From assembly GCF_020166435.1 (NCBI RefSeq), contig NZ_JAINZP010000003.1:310001-374000 (forward strand): a DNA stretch of 64,000 nucleotides. The letters are read 5' to 3'. The stretch is from Pectobacterium versatile. Lineage in GTDB: Bacteria; Pseudomonadota; Gammaproteobacteria; Enterobacterales; Enterobacteriaceae. A program made the translations under genes and the position numbers. Below the pieces are notes generated by a model that worked only from the letters and a program-made list of their open reading frames with translations, did no database searches and was not told where the DNA came from. Below are positions 36,889 to 46,041 of the stretch, one piece after another; within the stretch, counting starts at the first letter, position 1, and each line of letters opens with the position of its first letter.

Positions 36889-37809
36889 GGCTGTGTCTCT
36901 TAACTTAACAGCCTTTTCAAAAATAACCAGATCGCCCCCAGTTTAAGCATACTCAGATAATTTCTTGCTGTTTTTTCTGAACGTGTAGCGATGCGACGAT
37001 TTTCTTTTAATCCCGCAAAGCAGCGCTCCACAACATTGCGTTTTTTGTACAACCGTGTATTGAGTTTTCTGCGTTTATCCTGACTGGCCTTCTCATTCCG
37101 TTTGAAAGGGATGAATGACTTTATTCTCTTAATCTTCAAATAAATACGAAGATTTTTCCCTGAATATCCCTTATCTGCCAGTATCGCTTTTGGACGCGAT
37201 TTCAGGCACCCACTTTTACGAATAACACCAACTCGGTTGAGCAGATTTTTGCATACTGACTTTCGTGGACTTGCCCACCACTCAGACAGAAACTTAATGG
37301 CAATCCGGTGCCATCTGTCGCCAGATGGATTTTGGTGCCAAAGCCGCCACGAGAGCGACCCAGCCCATGATCGTCGAGTTCATCGGGATGTTTTTTTGGC
37401 TCCCGCAGCGGCTTTCAGGGCTCGAATATTACTGTCATCAAGCGCGATGATATCCCAGTCAATCAGTGCTTTTTCATCCAAAATTTGAAGTAAATTATTG
37501 AAAAGGCTGTTCATTATTCCAGTTTTTTGACCACCGGTTAAAGCGGTTGTAAATCGTTTTCCAGTGACCATAGCGTTCGGGTAAATCCCTCCACGGTGCT
37601 CCAGAACAAAGAACCCAAAATATGCCATTCATGACACGCCTGTGCGCAAGATAAGGCCGGCCTCCTTTAGCAGAACCGCTCTCAGGTGGCAGCATGAGGG
37701 CAATCAGCAACCATGCATCATCAGGGAAATCGTAACGAGCCAAATTGAAGGATTTTTTGTGGTTAAACTATGCTTCGTATTGTACAAAAAATAGTTACGG
37801 GACACAGCC
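36889..37809 (-). mobile_element. IS5-family (IS427-like) insertion sequence, decayed
   Basis: 921 bp bounded by GGCTGTGTCTC and its inverted copy GGGACACAGCC, with TA duplicated at both sides within a CTAG context (36887-36888 and 37810-37811). The TA duplication and GGCTGTGT-type ends are characteristic of the IS427 group. The transposase inside is broken by frameshifts, so the copy is probably immobile. It cuts off the C-terminal tail of a chitinase-like gene on its right. Confidence 0.85.
36900..37743 (-). pseudogene. IS5-family transposase, frameshifted
   Basis: Three reading-frame pieces together make one DDE transposase. The N-terminal part (37743-37495) has DDAWLLIALMLPPESGSAKGG and GIFWVLCSGAPWRDLPERYG. 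The middle part has ALIDWDIIALDDSNIRALKA (first Asp), and continues in a shifted frame as GLGRSRGGFGTKIHLATDGTG. The C-terminal part (to 36900) has AILADKGYSGK (second Asp) and VVERCFAGLKENRRIATR (catalytic Glu). One shift may be the programmed one used by IS427 elements, but at least two others are needed, so the gene is dead unless supplied in trans. Confidence 0.8.
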
Positions 37810-37973
37810 TAGCAACTTTCGCTAAAGAGCAATCACTTGGCTTCATTGGTATATGGAGCTTCAATCGTGATAATCCTTCGTCATACACTTTCGTAGATTT
37901 GACTACCAGCAGTAATCCTGAACAAAAAATTTCTAGTGAGTATTGCCAGCGCTTTGTCAGTGGAGGTAAATAA
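37806..37973 (+). pseudogene. C-terminal fragment of a GH18 chitinase-like gene
   Basis: From the right end of the IS, about 55 codons read LATFAKEQSLGFIGIWSFNR then DNPSSYTFVDLTTSSNP up to a stop at 37973. The pattern 'GF-x-IWSxNRDNP' is the last strand of family 18 glycosyl hydrolases. The catalytic DxxDxDxE region and everything upstream are missing; left of the IS there is only an ERIC fragment. The identification rests on a short stretch. Confidence 0.55.
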
Positions 37974-37982
37974 AATTAATAG

Positions 37983-38930
37983 GGATTTTTTCGGTCCAAC
38001 ATTCATGGCCTGATAACCAAGAATTTAATAAATTATCTTTTTTCAGCAGATAAGTAACGCTGGTGGAACAGACTCCCATTACTATTGGGCAAACCAATTT
38101 TATTTTAAACAAGGAGATGGTGGGTATATTGGTTTACAAAATAGGAGGGTAGAGTTTATGCCTTTAATTACTCTATCTGGAATACAAAAGAATGGAAGAG
38201 CGGTGAGTGTTCTTACTTTAACCCCAGAAAGTTCTGGGGTGCAATGCCAAATTGTTGTGCCGTGGAAAATTGGGCATCAGTACAAATTAGATGTTTCCAA
38301 AAATGGAAATCTGGTTACAGGCGTCGTGACAGACCTAACGGATGGGTCTGTCACGACTGTCGGCGTTATTGAAGTTTCAGATACATTCTGTAAGCTATCT
38401 GCGTCTTTGGGTTTTAAGAATTTTTACAAGGGAATGGACAACTTTCTTCCTGTTATGTGATGTGGGCTCAACGCTCTGTCTTTCTGACCCCACTAGGCGA
38501 TGACAAAACGAAGACAAAACAGAGTACCTATACTGACGGAAACTGTAATGCTCCTTACGTGGTACAAACTTCGTGTAATGATAATGCCTTTATCAATACC
38601 GTAAACAATCTTGGGGCGATAGCCTCTCCCAATGCACCAGAAGTATCGATTGTCAATGCCAGCGATTTGGCTGCGGTGACCATTTCGGACGCATGAGAAA
38701 AAGTCGATTTAGTCGCTATTCGTTCTCAGGATGGTAGTTGGGCGCCAAATATCTATTTTCCGCAGCCTGACAGGCTTAAATGGAAGTCAATATTTGTGGG
38801 TCATCAAACTAGTTCCAGTTCATCAATTCATGTAAATGGTAGTGTTAGGAAGATAAACAAGGGCCTGCACCTGATGTATATGTCCGATGGTAGCTGTTGG
38901 AAGGTTATTGATACCATTCATCGACTTTAG
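37983..38930 (+). pseudogene. Broken secreted-type protein with DUF3472-like domain
   Basis: One protein can be followed through several breaks. It opens as IFSVQHSWPDNQEFNKLS, shifts frame in a T-run near 38030, and continues QQISNAGGTDSHYYWANQFY and GDGGYIGLQNRRV, the DUF3472 pattern, through 38460. A frame change near 38460 leads into SVFLTPLGDDK and a Cys-containing stretch to 38696. There an in-frame TGA is followed by WAPNIYFPQPD and SSSSIHVNGSV up to a TAG at 38930, which resembles a small C-terminal beta domain of secreted bacterial proteins. Three disablements make a functional product unlikely. The low GC content differs from the neighbours and suggests acquired DNA. Confidence 0.6.
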
Positions 38931-39435
38931 AATATCACCACACCCACTTAGCGCTTCTACGATCGCGGCCATTTTTTCTTCTCTATATGGATCGTGAATG
39001 CGCAGCGTGGGTCCATTCTTCACCATTATCGCGCCTTCGCCGCTAGTATATTGTGAGTGGGACAGCAATAGCACAAACGCCATTGCGTTTGAACGCCTTC
39101 AGGGTGAACTTAGCGAATAATCCTCACGTACTGCGCTCATAGTTAAACTGCACGGCGTGTTTTCTGACGGTGGTGTCAATCGTTACGTGAGGTTTTCTTC
39201 TCCGGCAACATTTCTGTCACTATTTGAGATAAGGTGTTGGTAAATTCTGCCGATATTAATGATTCAGGGAATGTTATCTGTACCTAAGGGATGCGAGCCG
39301 ACTGTCATACTGAAGAGGGCTGATATCCATCTACTGGTCCGATGATGCCATCGTTGGATGAGTTAAGTTGACACACTTCACAGATATTTTAATTTTGACA
39401 CTGGATAAGATTGAAAAACACGACTATCACGTACA
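38931..39435. other. Decayed DNA between the DUF3472-like remnant and cheV
   Basis: No intact gene supported. A minus-strand frame of 86 codons (38823-39083) overlaps the pseudogene end and has no recognisable domain, though its ATG at 39026 has MVKNGPTLRIHDPYREEKM, which could be a remnant. A candidate sigma-28 promoter for cheV lies at 39230-39256, and TTGACA occurs at 39368. Confidence 0.4.
39230..39256 (+). promoter_or_regulatory. Candidate sigma-28 (FliA) promoter of cheV
   Basis: TAAGGTGT, 11 nt, GCCGATAT against the consensus TAAAGTTT-N11-GCCGATAA (13 of 16 matches, exact spacing). It lies 276 bp before the cheV ATG, which would give a long leader. Confidence 0.45.
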
Positions 39436-39531
39436 GTGGAGCGGTCGGATGTTGGTTCCTGTTTGCTCACATCTCGAATGTTGCCTGGTTACGGTATACC
39501 TATAATGACAATGACTCGCACTGAGGAAAGC

Positions 39532-40503
39532 ATGGATAATTTTCAAAAAGAAATTGATGAGAGAACAAACCTCACCTCTGCTAATAAATTTGAACTCTTA
39601 TTATTCCAGCTGGGCAAATCACCTGAAGGTGGCAAATCGGAGCTGTTTGGCATCAACGTGTTTAAACTGCGTGAAATTGTGCCGATGCCTACACTGACTA
39701 AAGCGGCCGGCATGAAATCGCCGATGCTGGGTATGGTCAACATTCGTGGGCAAATCATTCCCGTTATCGATCTTCCTGCCGTAGTCGGCAGTGCATCGGA
39801 AACCGGTCTGAACATTCTCCTTATCACTGAATATGCACGTAGTACGCAGGCATTCGCAGTGGAATCGGTAGATGATATCGTTCGTCTGGAATGGAGTCAG
39901 GTTCTGACTGCTGAAGCAGGCGTGAGTAGCTCTTACATCACAAGTATTGCGCGTCTTGATAACGACAAAGACAGCAACCGTCTGGCGCTGGTGCTGGATG
40001 TTGAACAGATTCTGTTTGACATCATTCCTGGCGATCGCGAAACCAAGCTCAAGAACGCAGAAGAGAAAACTTACCCCTATACGCCAGGTGCGATTGCGAT
40101 TGTGGCGGAAGATTCCAAAGTTGCTCGCTCGCTGCTTGAGCAGGGGCTAACTCAGATGGGCATTCCGTTTAGCATGCACATCACCGGACAGGATGCCTGG
40201 AACAAAATTCGACAAATTGCACAGGAAGCGCAGTCAGAAGGCCGACCTATCTCGGATAAGATCTCGCTGGTCCTGACCGATTTGGAAATGCCGGAAATGG
40301 ACGGCTTTACGCTGACAAGAAACATCAAGCGTGAAGAGTTTCTGAAGAATATCCCTGTGGTGATTCACTCTTCACTGTCTGGTAGTGCGAACGAAGATCA
40401 CGTACGCAATGTTGGCGCAGATGCTTATGTCGCGAAATTCGAGATCAATGAGCTGTCGACGGCGATTCAGACCGTACTGAATAAAGTGAAAGTACGCCGC
40501 TAA
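39532..40503 (+). CDS. cheV: CheV chemotaxis coupling protein
   Basis: Hybrid chemotaxis protein of 323 aa. The N-terminal CheW-like domain (about 20-165) couples receptors to CheA, with FGINVFKLREIV and MLGMVNIRGQIIPVIDLP. The C-terminal receiver domain (about 185-320) is phosphorylated by CheA; VLTDLEMPEMDG holds the phospho-acceptor Asp, with acidic residues in VAEDS and the conserved Lys in AYVAKFE. ATG 39532 follows GAGGAAAGC; an in-frame extension to 39436 has no match. It stands alone, away from a main che operon, as in Salmonella. Confidence 0.93.
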   Translation: MDNFQKEIDERTNLTSANKFELLLFQLGKSPEGGKSELFGINVFKLREIVPMPTLTKAAGMKSPMLGMVNIRGQIIPVIDLPAVVGSASETGLNILLITEYARSTQAFAVESVDDIVRLEWSQVLTAEAGVSSSYITSIARLDNDKDSNRLALVLDVEQILFDIIPGDRETKLKNAEEKTYPYTPGAIAIVAEDSKVARSLLEQGLTQMGIPFSMHITGQDAWNKIRQIAQEAQSEGRPISDKISLVLTDLEMPEMDGFTLTRNIKREEFLKNIPVVIHSSLSGSANEDHVRNVGADAYVAKFEINELSTAIQTVLNKVKVRR

Positions 40504-40529
40504 TTAGTCAAGCGTGTGTATTACCACAT

Positions 40530-40578
40530 TCGGCCTTTGCTTCCTCCTTTACTGGAGAGGGCAGAGGCCGATTTTTTT
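40530..40578 (+). terminator. Terminator of cheV
   Basis: Imperfect stem TCGGCCTTTGC / GCAGAGGCCGA with an inner CTCC/GGAG pairing, followed by TTTTTTT; 27 bp past the cheV stop. Confidence 0.75.
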
Positions 40579-40611
40579 AGCTGCTGATAGTTATCGGCAG
40601 GCGGCAGAAGA

Positions 40612-41451
40612 TTAATCCAAATCAGATGCCTGATGGCGCTCGGCAACCTGCTCAGATTCTTCGCCCCAGGTCCGGTTGACCTTGCGACCACGAATCACTG
40701 CCGGACGAGCGGCAATCTCGTCAGCCCAACGAATCACATGCGTATAGTCGTGTACGGACAGGAACTCTCCGGCGGAGTAAAGCGCGTTTTGTACCAGCCC
40801 GCCGTACCACGGCCAGACGGCGATATCGGCAATCGTGTAGCTGTCACCCGCCAGATAACGGCTCTCTGCCAGTCGACGGTTGAGCACATCCAACTGGCGC
40901 TTGGTTTCCATCGTGAAACGGTTGATCGGGTATTCAAATTTTTCCGGTGCGTAGGCGTAGAAGTGCCCGAACCCACCGCCAACGTAAGGGGCGGAGCCCA
41001 TCTGCCAGAAGAGCCAGTTCAAGGTTTCGGTGCGCGTGGCGAGGTCATTCGGCAGCAGCGCGCCAAATTTCTCGGCCAGATACACCAGAATGGAACCGGA
41101 CTCGAACACGCGAACCGGTTTTTCGCCGCTTTGGTCAAGCAAGGCGGGGATCTTGGAGTTCGGGTTGACGTCGACAAACCCGCTGGAGAACTGATCTCCA
41201 TCACCTATCTTAATCAGCCAGGCATCGTACTCTGCTCCCGAATGGCCTAGCGCCAGCAGCTCTTCCAGCATGATTGTCACTTTCACGCCATTTGGCGTTG
41301 CCAGCGAGTAAAGCTGAAGTGGATGCTTGCCAACGGGCAGCGCTTTTTCGTGCGTTGGGCCAGCTATTGGGCGGTTAATATTGGCGAAAGCACCGCCGGA
41401 AGCGGCGGGCTGCCAGACTTTTGGCGGCACATAGGTTGGGGACGTAGCCAT
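40612..41451 (-). CDS. yghU: YghU, Nu-class glutathione transferase
   Basis: Cytosolic glutathione transferase-like protein of 279 aa with disulfide-bond reductase and peroxidase activity known for E. coli YghU (288 aa). The match runs end to end: GGAFANINRPIAGPTHEKAL, LPVGKHPLQLYSL, TPNGVKVTIMLEELLAL, SSGFVDVNPNSKIPALLD, and RVFESGSILVYLAEKFG. The thioredoxin-like domain is at about 40-130 and the helical GST domain at 140-260. The start follows AAGGAG. It opens a long stretch of redox-related genes. Confidence 0.95.
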   Translation of the reverse strand: MATSPTYVPPKVWQPAASGGAFANINRPIAGPTHEKALPVGKHPLQLYSLATPNGVKVTIMLEELLALGHSGAEYDAWLIKIGDGDQFSSGFVDVNPNSKIPALLDQSGEKPVRVFESGSILVYLAEKFGALLPNDLATRTETLNWLFWQMGSAPYVGGGFGHFYAYAPEKFEYPINRFTMETKRQLDVLNRRLAESRYLAGDSYTIADIAVWPWYGGLVQNALYSAGEFLSVHDYTHVIRWADEIAARPAVIRGRKVNRTWGEESEQVAERHQASDLD

Positions 41452-41611
41452 TCAAAATCTCCTTAGGCATGAAAAGAGAGCGAGTTAAGTCAACACCATA
41501 ACAAACTCACGCGGCTCGCTGATACCGTTCTGTTCTATCTCTACTTATTTAGGGTATAACGCGAGATCCGCACATTGCTGAGGGAAGAAATGTGCGGATC
41601 GCCGTCAAGGC

Positions 41612-42223
41612 TTAATAGCCGACGGTAAAGCGCTGACGAGTGTGTGCCGGGTTTTCAATTTCATCAACCAGCGCAACGGCATAGTCTTCGAAGGAGATGC
41701 TGCTGCCTTTATCGTTACTCAGCAGCGTGTCTTTGCCGAGGCGGAAGGTGCCTGTGCGTTGACCCGGAACAAATTCGGCGGACGGTGAGAGGAACGACCA
41801 GTCAAGATCGTTTTCCTGTTTTAACAAGTCGAGAAAGGCTGCGCCGCGAGAGGCCTCAGGACGATAAGCATCAGGGAAATTTGGCTGATCGATCAGGCGC
41901 TGGCCGGGCGCAATTTCAAGGCTTCCCGCGCCGCCGACGACCAGATAGCGTTTCACGCCTGCGGCTTTAACGGCTGCAATCAGGGTAGCCGGATCGGACG
42001 AACCAAATTTAACGGCGCTGACCACGACGTCATGTCCTTTGAATAATGCGACGAGAGCCTCTTTGTCCAGTGCGTCACCCTGCTTAGCGGTAACGTTCGG
42101 CAGTGAAGCAATTTTTTCTGGCGCGCGTGCGATGGCGGTGACCGTATGCCCGCGGTCCGATAGTTCTTTAAGAATGCGTGAACCGGCATCGCCTGAGGCG
42201 CCAATGAGAGCGATATGTGACAT
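41612..42223 (-). CDS. NAD(P)-binding SDR-like reductase (NmrA/YwnB type)
   Basis: Atypical short-chain dehydrogenase of 203 aa. The Rossmann motif IALIGASGDAGSRI is at residues 4-17, followed by VTAIARAPEKIA and DALDKEALVALFKGHDVVVS. The YxxxK catalytic pair is not obvious, as in NmrA-like flavin or quinone reductases and sensors. It is divergent from an HxlR regulator (103-bp gap), a common pairing in quinone and aldehyde stress loci, so it is probably a stress-induced reductase. Substrate unknown. Confidence 0.8.
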   Translation of the reverse strand: MSHIALIGASGDAGSRILKELSDRGHTVTAIARAPEKIASLPNVTAKQGDALDKEALVALFKGHDVVVSAVKFGSSDPATLIAAVKAAGVKRYLVVGGAGSLEIAPGQRLIDQPNFPDAYRPEASRGAAFLDLLKQENDLDWSFLSPSAEFVPGQRTGTFRLGKDTLLSNDKGSSISFEDYAVALVDEIENPAHTRQRFTVGY

Positions 42224-42325
42224 GTAGACTCCTTATTCTCTTGTTTTGGGACTAAGTAACAAAAATAGACTATAGAGAATCTGGATGGTACATTCCCGAC
42301 TTTCTCTCCACAAGAAGTCACCGGT

Positions 42326-42766
42326 ATGCAACCAGGTCACACAACAATGACTAATGACACCCTCACCAATGACGCGGTTAGCCAAAAAACATCGCCAGCG
42401 GAAAACCCCAACGATTCCGCGTTTGATCATCCGTGCCCGATCCGTGATGTGCTGGATCGCATCGGCGATCGGTGGAGTTTGTTAATACTAGAAGCGCTGG
42501 CGCAACAGACGCTGCGTTTTAATGAATTAAATCGCCATATCGACGATATTTCGCGTCAGATGCTGTCACGCACGCTAAAACGACTCGAAGCTGATGGGTT
42601 CATACATCGGACGATCTATGCGGAAGTTCCCCCGCGCGTGGAATACACGCTGACGCCATTAGGGCACTCCTTTTTGCAACCCATGCAGTTGTTGATTCAG
42701 TGGGCTGATAAGAACCATGCCGAAATTTGCCGCTCTCGCCGTCAGGCCAGACAAAACAATGCTTGA
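42326..42766 (+). CDS. HxlR-family regulator with N-terminal cysteine
   Basis: Winged-helix regulator of up to 146 aa (ATG 42326; ATG 42347 is also possible). The HxlR domain covers about 35-130: HPCPIRDVLDRIGDRWSLLI, LNRHIDDISRQMLSRTLKRL, and AEVPPRVEYTLTPLG. The Cys in HPCPIRDV is the position used for thiol sensing of quinones and diamide in YodB/QorR-type members. It is divergent from the reductase gene at 41612 and probably represses it. Confidence 0.88.
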   Translation: MQPGHTTMTNDTLTNDAVSQKTSPAENPNDSAFDHPCPIRDVLDRIGDRWSLLILEALAQQTLRFNELNRHIDDISRQMLSRTLKRLEADGFIHRTIYAEVPPRVEYTLTPLGHSFLQPMQLLIQWADKNHAEICRSRRQARQNNA

Positions 42767-42900
42767 ACGGCCATTTGACGCTTAATCAATGGCTCTCTCC
42801 AATCTAATGCAAGAACCGGGATGTTGAACTACCGGACGGCTCGCATTACGAATTTATGCTGTAACGCCTCCGCAGGTTACCCAGCAAAGAGGCGCTTGTT

Positions 42901-43905
42901 CTACCGGTTTACGTCGGCTGTCGACTCATTAAGCAACGTGAGGTAGCGTGACCCCGAAATGTTCCTGCCGGTGACCACGCAGACGGTTTTGCGCCCGCGA
43001 ATCTCTTTCGCGTAGCGAATGGCTCCCGCGACGGCAGGCACCCCAGAAGGTTCGACAACATGGCGATGCAGATCGAGCATTGATCGCATCGCGGCTTTGA
43101 TTTCGTCTTCTGATACCGTGAGTACGCGATCGACACGGTCACGAACCAGCGGCCAGGTCATTGCACTGGGCTCTATGTAGCCACTGACGCCCTCGGCGAT
43201 GGAGGGAGCCAGATCGACGGGAAGTGTTTCACCGGCTTCTTTCCAGCGAGCGAACGTCGGACTCGCTTCACTTTGTATGCCCCACACTTCGATAGCGGGG
43301 TTGATTGCTTTGGCCGCTGTCGCAATCCCTGAGACCAGCCCGCCGCCGCCGATATTCACCAGGATGATCTCCGCATCCATCCAGTCTTCCATAATCTCAA
43401 GACCGACGGTGCCACCGCCTGCAATCATATGTGGGTTATCGTAGGCCGAAACGAAGGTGGCACCAGACTGTTGTGCAGCCACTATTGCCGCCTGTCGCGC
43501 GTCTTCGATGTCATCAAAGAACGTAATACGCGCACCACAGCCTTTCATGGCTGCGACTTTCATGGGATCTGCCGCGCGTGGCAAAAAGATGGTTACGGGG
43601 ATGCCCGCGACCTGCCCAGCATAGGCGAGCCCTAACCCGTGGTTTCCTGCCGTTGGGGCGATGACGCCAACGCGGCGCTGTTCTGCATCCAGATTGGCAA
43701 GAACGTTTGCCGCCCCCCGTAGTTTGAAGCTACCGGTCTGCTGGAGGTTTTCCATTTTGAGTCGAATTTCTGCACCAACAAGAGCGGATAATTCCTGCGA
43801 GTGGTCTAGCGGTGTTCTGCTTATTGTTGCTTTGATCTGCTGAGACGCAGCGTAAATGTCCTTCAACGTTACAGAGTCGGTTGCCCTTTGATATTGGTCT
43901 GTCAT
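42901..43905 (-). CDS. PLP-dependent threonine/serine dehydratase family protein
   Basis: Catabolic threonine dehydratase-like enzyme of 334 aa without an ACT regulatory domain. The PLP lysine is Lys61 in TGSFKLRGA; the phosphate-binding glycine loop is INIGGGGL-type (LVNIGGGGLVSGIA), and the N-terminal ISRTPLDHSQEL and PTAGNHGLGLAYAG segments fit the IlvA/TdcB fold. It could deaminate threonine, serine, or a hydroxylated analogue such as hydroxyaspartate. It is divergent from an ArsR-type regulator with 52 bp between starts, which probably controls it. Confidence 0.85.
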   Translation of the reverse strand: MTDQYQRATDSVTLKDIYAASQQIKATISRTPLDHSQELSALVGAEIRLKMENLQQTGSFKLRGAANVLANLDAEQRRVGVIAPTAGNHGLGLAYAGQVAGIPVTIFLPRAADPMKVAAMKGCGARITFFDDIEDARQAAIVAAQQSGATFVSAYDNPHMIAGGGTVGLEIMEDWMDAEIILVNIGGGGLVSGIATAAKAINPAIEVWGIQSEASPTFARWKEAGETLPVDLAPSIAEGVSGYIEPSAMTWPLVRDRVDRVLTVSEDEIKAAMRSMLDLHRHVVEPSGVPAVAGAIRYAKEIRGRKTVCVVTGRNISGSRYLTLLNESTADVNR

Positions 43906-43957
43906 AGTATTTCTCTATCAGCTGTATATGGAAATGACTATATAGGTATTTGGCTAT

Positions 43958-44296
43958 ATGAACAAGCAGGCAACGACAACGGCCGATCTATTACGGGCGC
44001 TCGGCAATGAACAGCGGCTCATCATTCTGGAGTGGTTGGCCGATCCTCGGGCACATTTCCCAGAACAGCAGGATGGCGATCTGGTTAAGGACGGGGTGTG
44101 TGTAGGGTTTATCACTGAGAAGATCGGCCTGAGCCAGCCGACTGTCACTGGCCATCTTCAATATCTATCGAAAGCCGGAATTGTCACATCGAAACGCATC
44201 AAAAACTGGGTGTTCTACAAACTCGTCCCTGAGCGCTTAGACGAGGCAACCACCGCATTATCTGAGCTTGCAAAGCTCGCCTCTCGTCAGCAGTAA
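43958..44296 (+). CDS. ArsR-type winged-helix regulator
   Basis: A 112-aa DNA-binding protein: LLRALGNEQRLIILEWLADP opens the winged helix, and GLSQPTVTGHLQYLSKAGIV with KRIKNWVFYKLVPERL completes it. There is no metal-binding CxC motif in the recognition region; the single Cys (GVCVGF) lies between helices. It sits back-to-back with the dehydratase gene at 42901 and probably represses it. It converges with the HxlR gene with a 15-bp gap. Confidence 0.85.
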   Translation: MNKQATTTADLLRALGNEQRLIILEWLADPRAHFPEQQDGDLVKDGVCVGFITEKIGLSQPTVTGHLQYLSKAGIVTSKRIKNWVFYKLVPERLDEATTALSELAKLASRQQ

Positions 44297-44311
44297 AGGG
44301 CGCTAAAATTA

Positions 44312-44713
44312 TTACTTTCCCTGCGATTTTGGCCTGGCTGTGCGTCCCCGCGCAGCAGGTTTGACGGGCACCGTTTGGCCGTATTCTATCCACCATGCGG
44401 TTAACGCCTGCATTGTCGGCCCAAGCCCGCGAGCCTTATCCGTAATTTCATACTCGACACGTGGAGGCACTTCCGCGAAAACGGTGCGAGATACCAGACC
44501 ATCCGTTTCCAGCTCGCGCAGTTGGGCCGTCAGCATGTGTTGCGTAATGCCGGGTATCGCTTTTCGGAGCTCTCCGAAGCGATAAATCCGTTGATTGAGC
44601 AGCCACATAATTTCTAGTTTCCACTTGCCTGCCAGCAGCCCAAATGCACGGCGCATTTCCTCGTGCATGTTGATCTCAGGATCGCCATTAGTCTTATTTT
44701 CCATACTAACCAT
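44312..44713 (-). CDS. HxlR-family regulator
   Basis: Winged-helix regulator of 133 aa. HxlR signature: FGLLAGKWKLEIMWLLNQR, FGELRKAIPGITQHMLTAQL, and AEVPPRVEYEIT. Unlike the other HxlR protein in the window it lacks the N-terminal sensing cysteine and has a basic tail (KPAARGRTARPKSQGK). It is divergent from the DoxX-like gene (80-bp gap) and probably controls it. GTG 44716 and ATG 44704 are alternative starts. Confidence 0.87.
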   Translation of the reverse strand: MVSMENKTNGDPEINMHEEMRRAFGLLAGKWKLEIMWLLNQRIYRFGELRKAIPGITQHMLTAQLRELETDGLVSRTVFAEVPPRVEYEITDKARGLGPTMQALTAWWIEYGQTVPVKPAARGRTARPKSQGK

Positions 44714-44793
44714 CACTATTTCATCCTACTTGCGGTAATTCATGTTAGCAGACATTCTGCACCAACGTTGGAAAACACCTTTGAGGAAATGTC

Positions 44794-45219
44794 ATGCAAG
44801 CACACTATATTTACTGGATCAGTACCGCACTGTTGTCACTGCTGTATATCGCCTCAGCGACGATATATATCACCAAAAGGGAGTGGGTTCGCCAGACCAT
44901 AATTAATTTTGGTTATCCCGGTTATCTTGTGCCGATCCTCACCGCAGTGAAGCTCCTCGCTGTCGCTACCATCCTCTCCCGCATTAGCGTGCCGCTCAGC
45001 GATCTGGCCTATGCGGGCATGTTCTTTCATCTGCTTCTTTCGGCTATTGCGCATATTGGCGTGCGCAAACCTAGCGGCGCATTACCCGCAGGACTGGGGC
45101 TGGTCTTTTTGCTCGTTTCATTTACCACCCAAAATACTGCGCACGATACTTCTTCACCCTATGGCGGCGTTATCGCGGGGCAACACCTGACGTTCAGCGG
45201 ACAGGGGAGCGCGCACTGA
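44794..45219 (+). CDS. DoxX-like membrane protein
   Basis: Inner-membrane protein of 141 aa with four predicted segments (YWISTALLSLLYIASATIYI, PGYLVPILTAVKLLAVATIL, DLAYAGMFFHLLLSAIAHI and ALPAGLGLVFLLVSFTT). DoxX-like proteins act in membrane redox or thiol metabolism, often next to HxlR regulators and quinone-stress genes. Function is inferred from family only. GAGGAA precedes the ATG. Confidence 0.82.
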   Translation: MQAHYIYWISTALLSLLYIASATIYITKREWVRQTIINFGYPGYLVPILTAVKLLAVATILSRISVPLSDLAYAGMFFHLLLSAIAHIGVRKPSGALPAGLGLVFLLVSFTTQNTAHDTSSPYGGVIAGQHLTFSGQGSAH

Positions 45220-45338
45220 AGCGCCTGAGTCTGGTAAGCCGTCGGTTATTACTGACTCGCTTACCTGCCGATGGCAGCCTTGTTTTTTGACATTTCACAT
45301 CTTGGTTATTCATTTTGATAAATACATAAAGGTGCAAC

Positions 45339-45974
45339 ATGAAAGTGACATTGTTCGGCGCGACGGGGAAAACAGGGCGTTATTTAATCGCCGAAGGCCT
45401 TAAACGTGGAATTGAACTGACGGTGTTTGCGCGCACAGGTTCTTTATTTGACGATCCAAACGTCCGTGTTATTCGCGGTGAATTCACTGACAAAGAAGCG
45501 CTGAAAAATGCGATTCAGGGTGCAGATGCTGTGTTGTCCGCGCTTGGCCCAACCGCATTCAAGCACCCTAAAGCGTTACCGATTACCCGAGCGATGCAAT
45601 CCATTATTACGGTGATGAAACAGGAAAATGTCACCCGCCTGATTGCTATATCGACCGGAACGGCGGCTGACCCAGACGACGGTTCGGACTGGAGAATTCG
45701 GTTGCCTGCATGGTTGATCAAAATAATGATGGCGAGCGCTTATCAGGACATTATTGCTCTCGCAAAAACAATCCGCGCCTCGGAATTAGATTGGACGTTG
45801 GTCCGCGTCGCCTTTCTTAATAATAATCCTGCGTCGAGTTACCTCAACGTGGGGCTTTATGGTAAGACCAAACACACCATGATGTTATCCCGGGAAGAAG
45901 TAGCGACGTTCATGTTCGATCAGCTATTGGATGGACAATTTATAAACATGGCACCGGGAATTAGCACCGGATGA
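45339..45974 (+). CDS. NAD(P)-binding protein (NmrA/BVR-B type)
   Basis: Atypical SDR of 211 aa. Rossmann motif VTLFGATGKTGRYLIAEG at residues 3-20, then ELTVFARTGSLFDDPNV and GEFTDKEALKNAIQGADAVL. It resembles flavin-reductase/biliverdin-reductase B type proteins (COG0702). It follows the DoxX-like gene by 119 bp on the same strand with its own ribosome site (AAGGTG), so it may be co-transcribed. Substrate unknown. Confidence 0.8.
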   Translation: MKVTLFGATGKTGRYLIAEGLKRGIELTVFARTGSLFDDPNVRVIRGEFTDKEALKNAIQGADAVLSALGPTAFKHPKALPITRAMQSIITVMKQENVTRLIAISTGTAADPDDGSDWRIRLPAWLIKIMMASAYQDIIALAKTIRASELDWTLVRVAFLNNNPASSYLNVGLYGKTKHTMMLSREEVATFMFDQLLDGQFINMAPGISTG

Positions 45975-46041
45975 AATACGTCTAGATTATTGCTCCAGCA
46001 TGAATGTAGTCGCATTGCTTCTGATTCATTATTCGTCCAAA

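Noticed and set aside
38823-39083. Minus-strand 86-codon frame as a gene
   Set aside because: It overlaps the end of the DUF3472-like pseudogene, shows no recognisable domain and lies in decayed DNA; it is mentioned only as a possible remnant.
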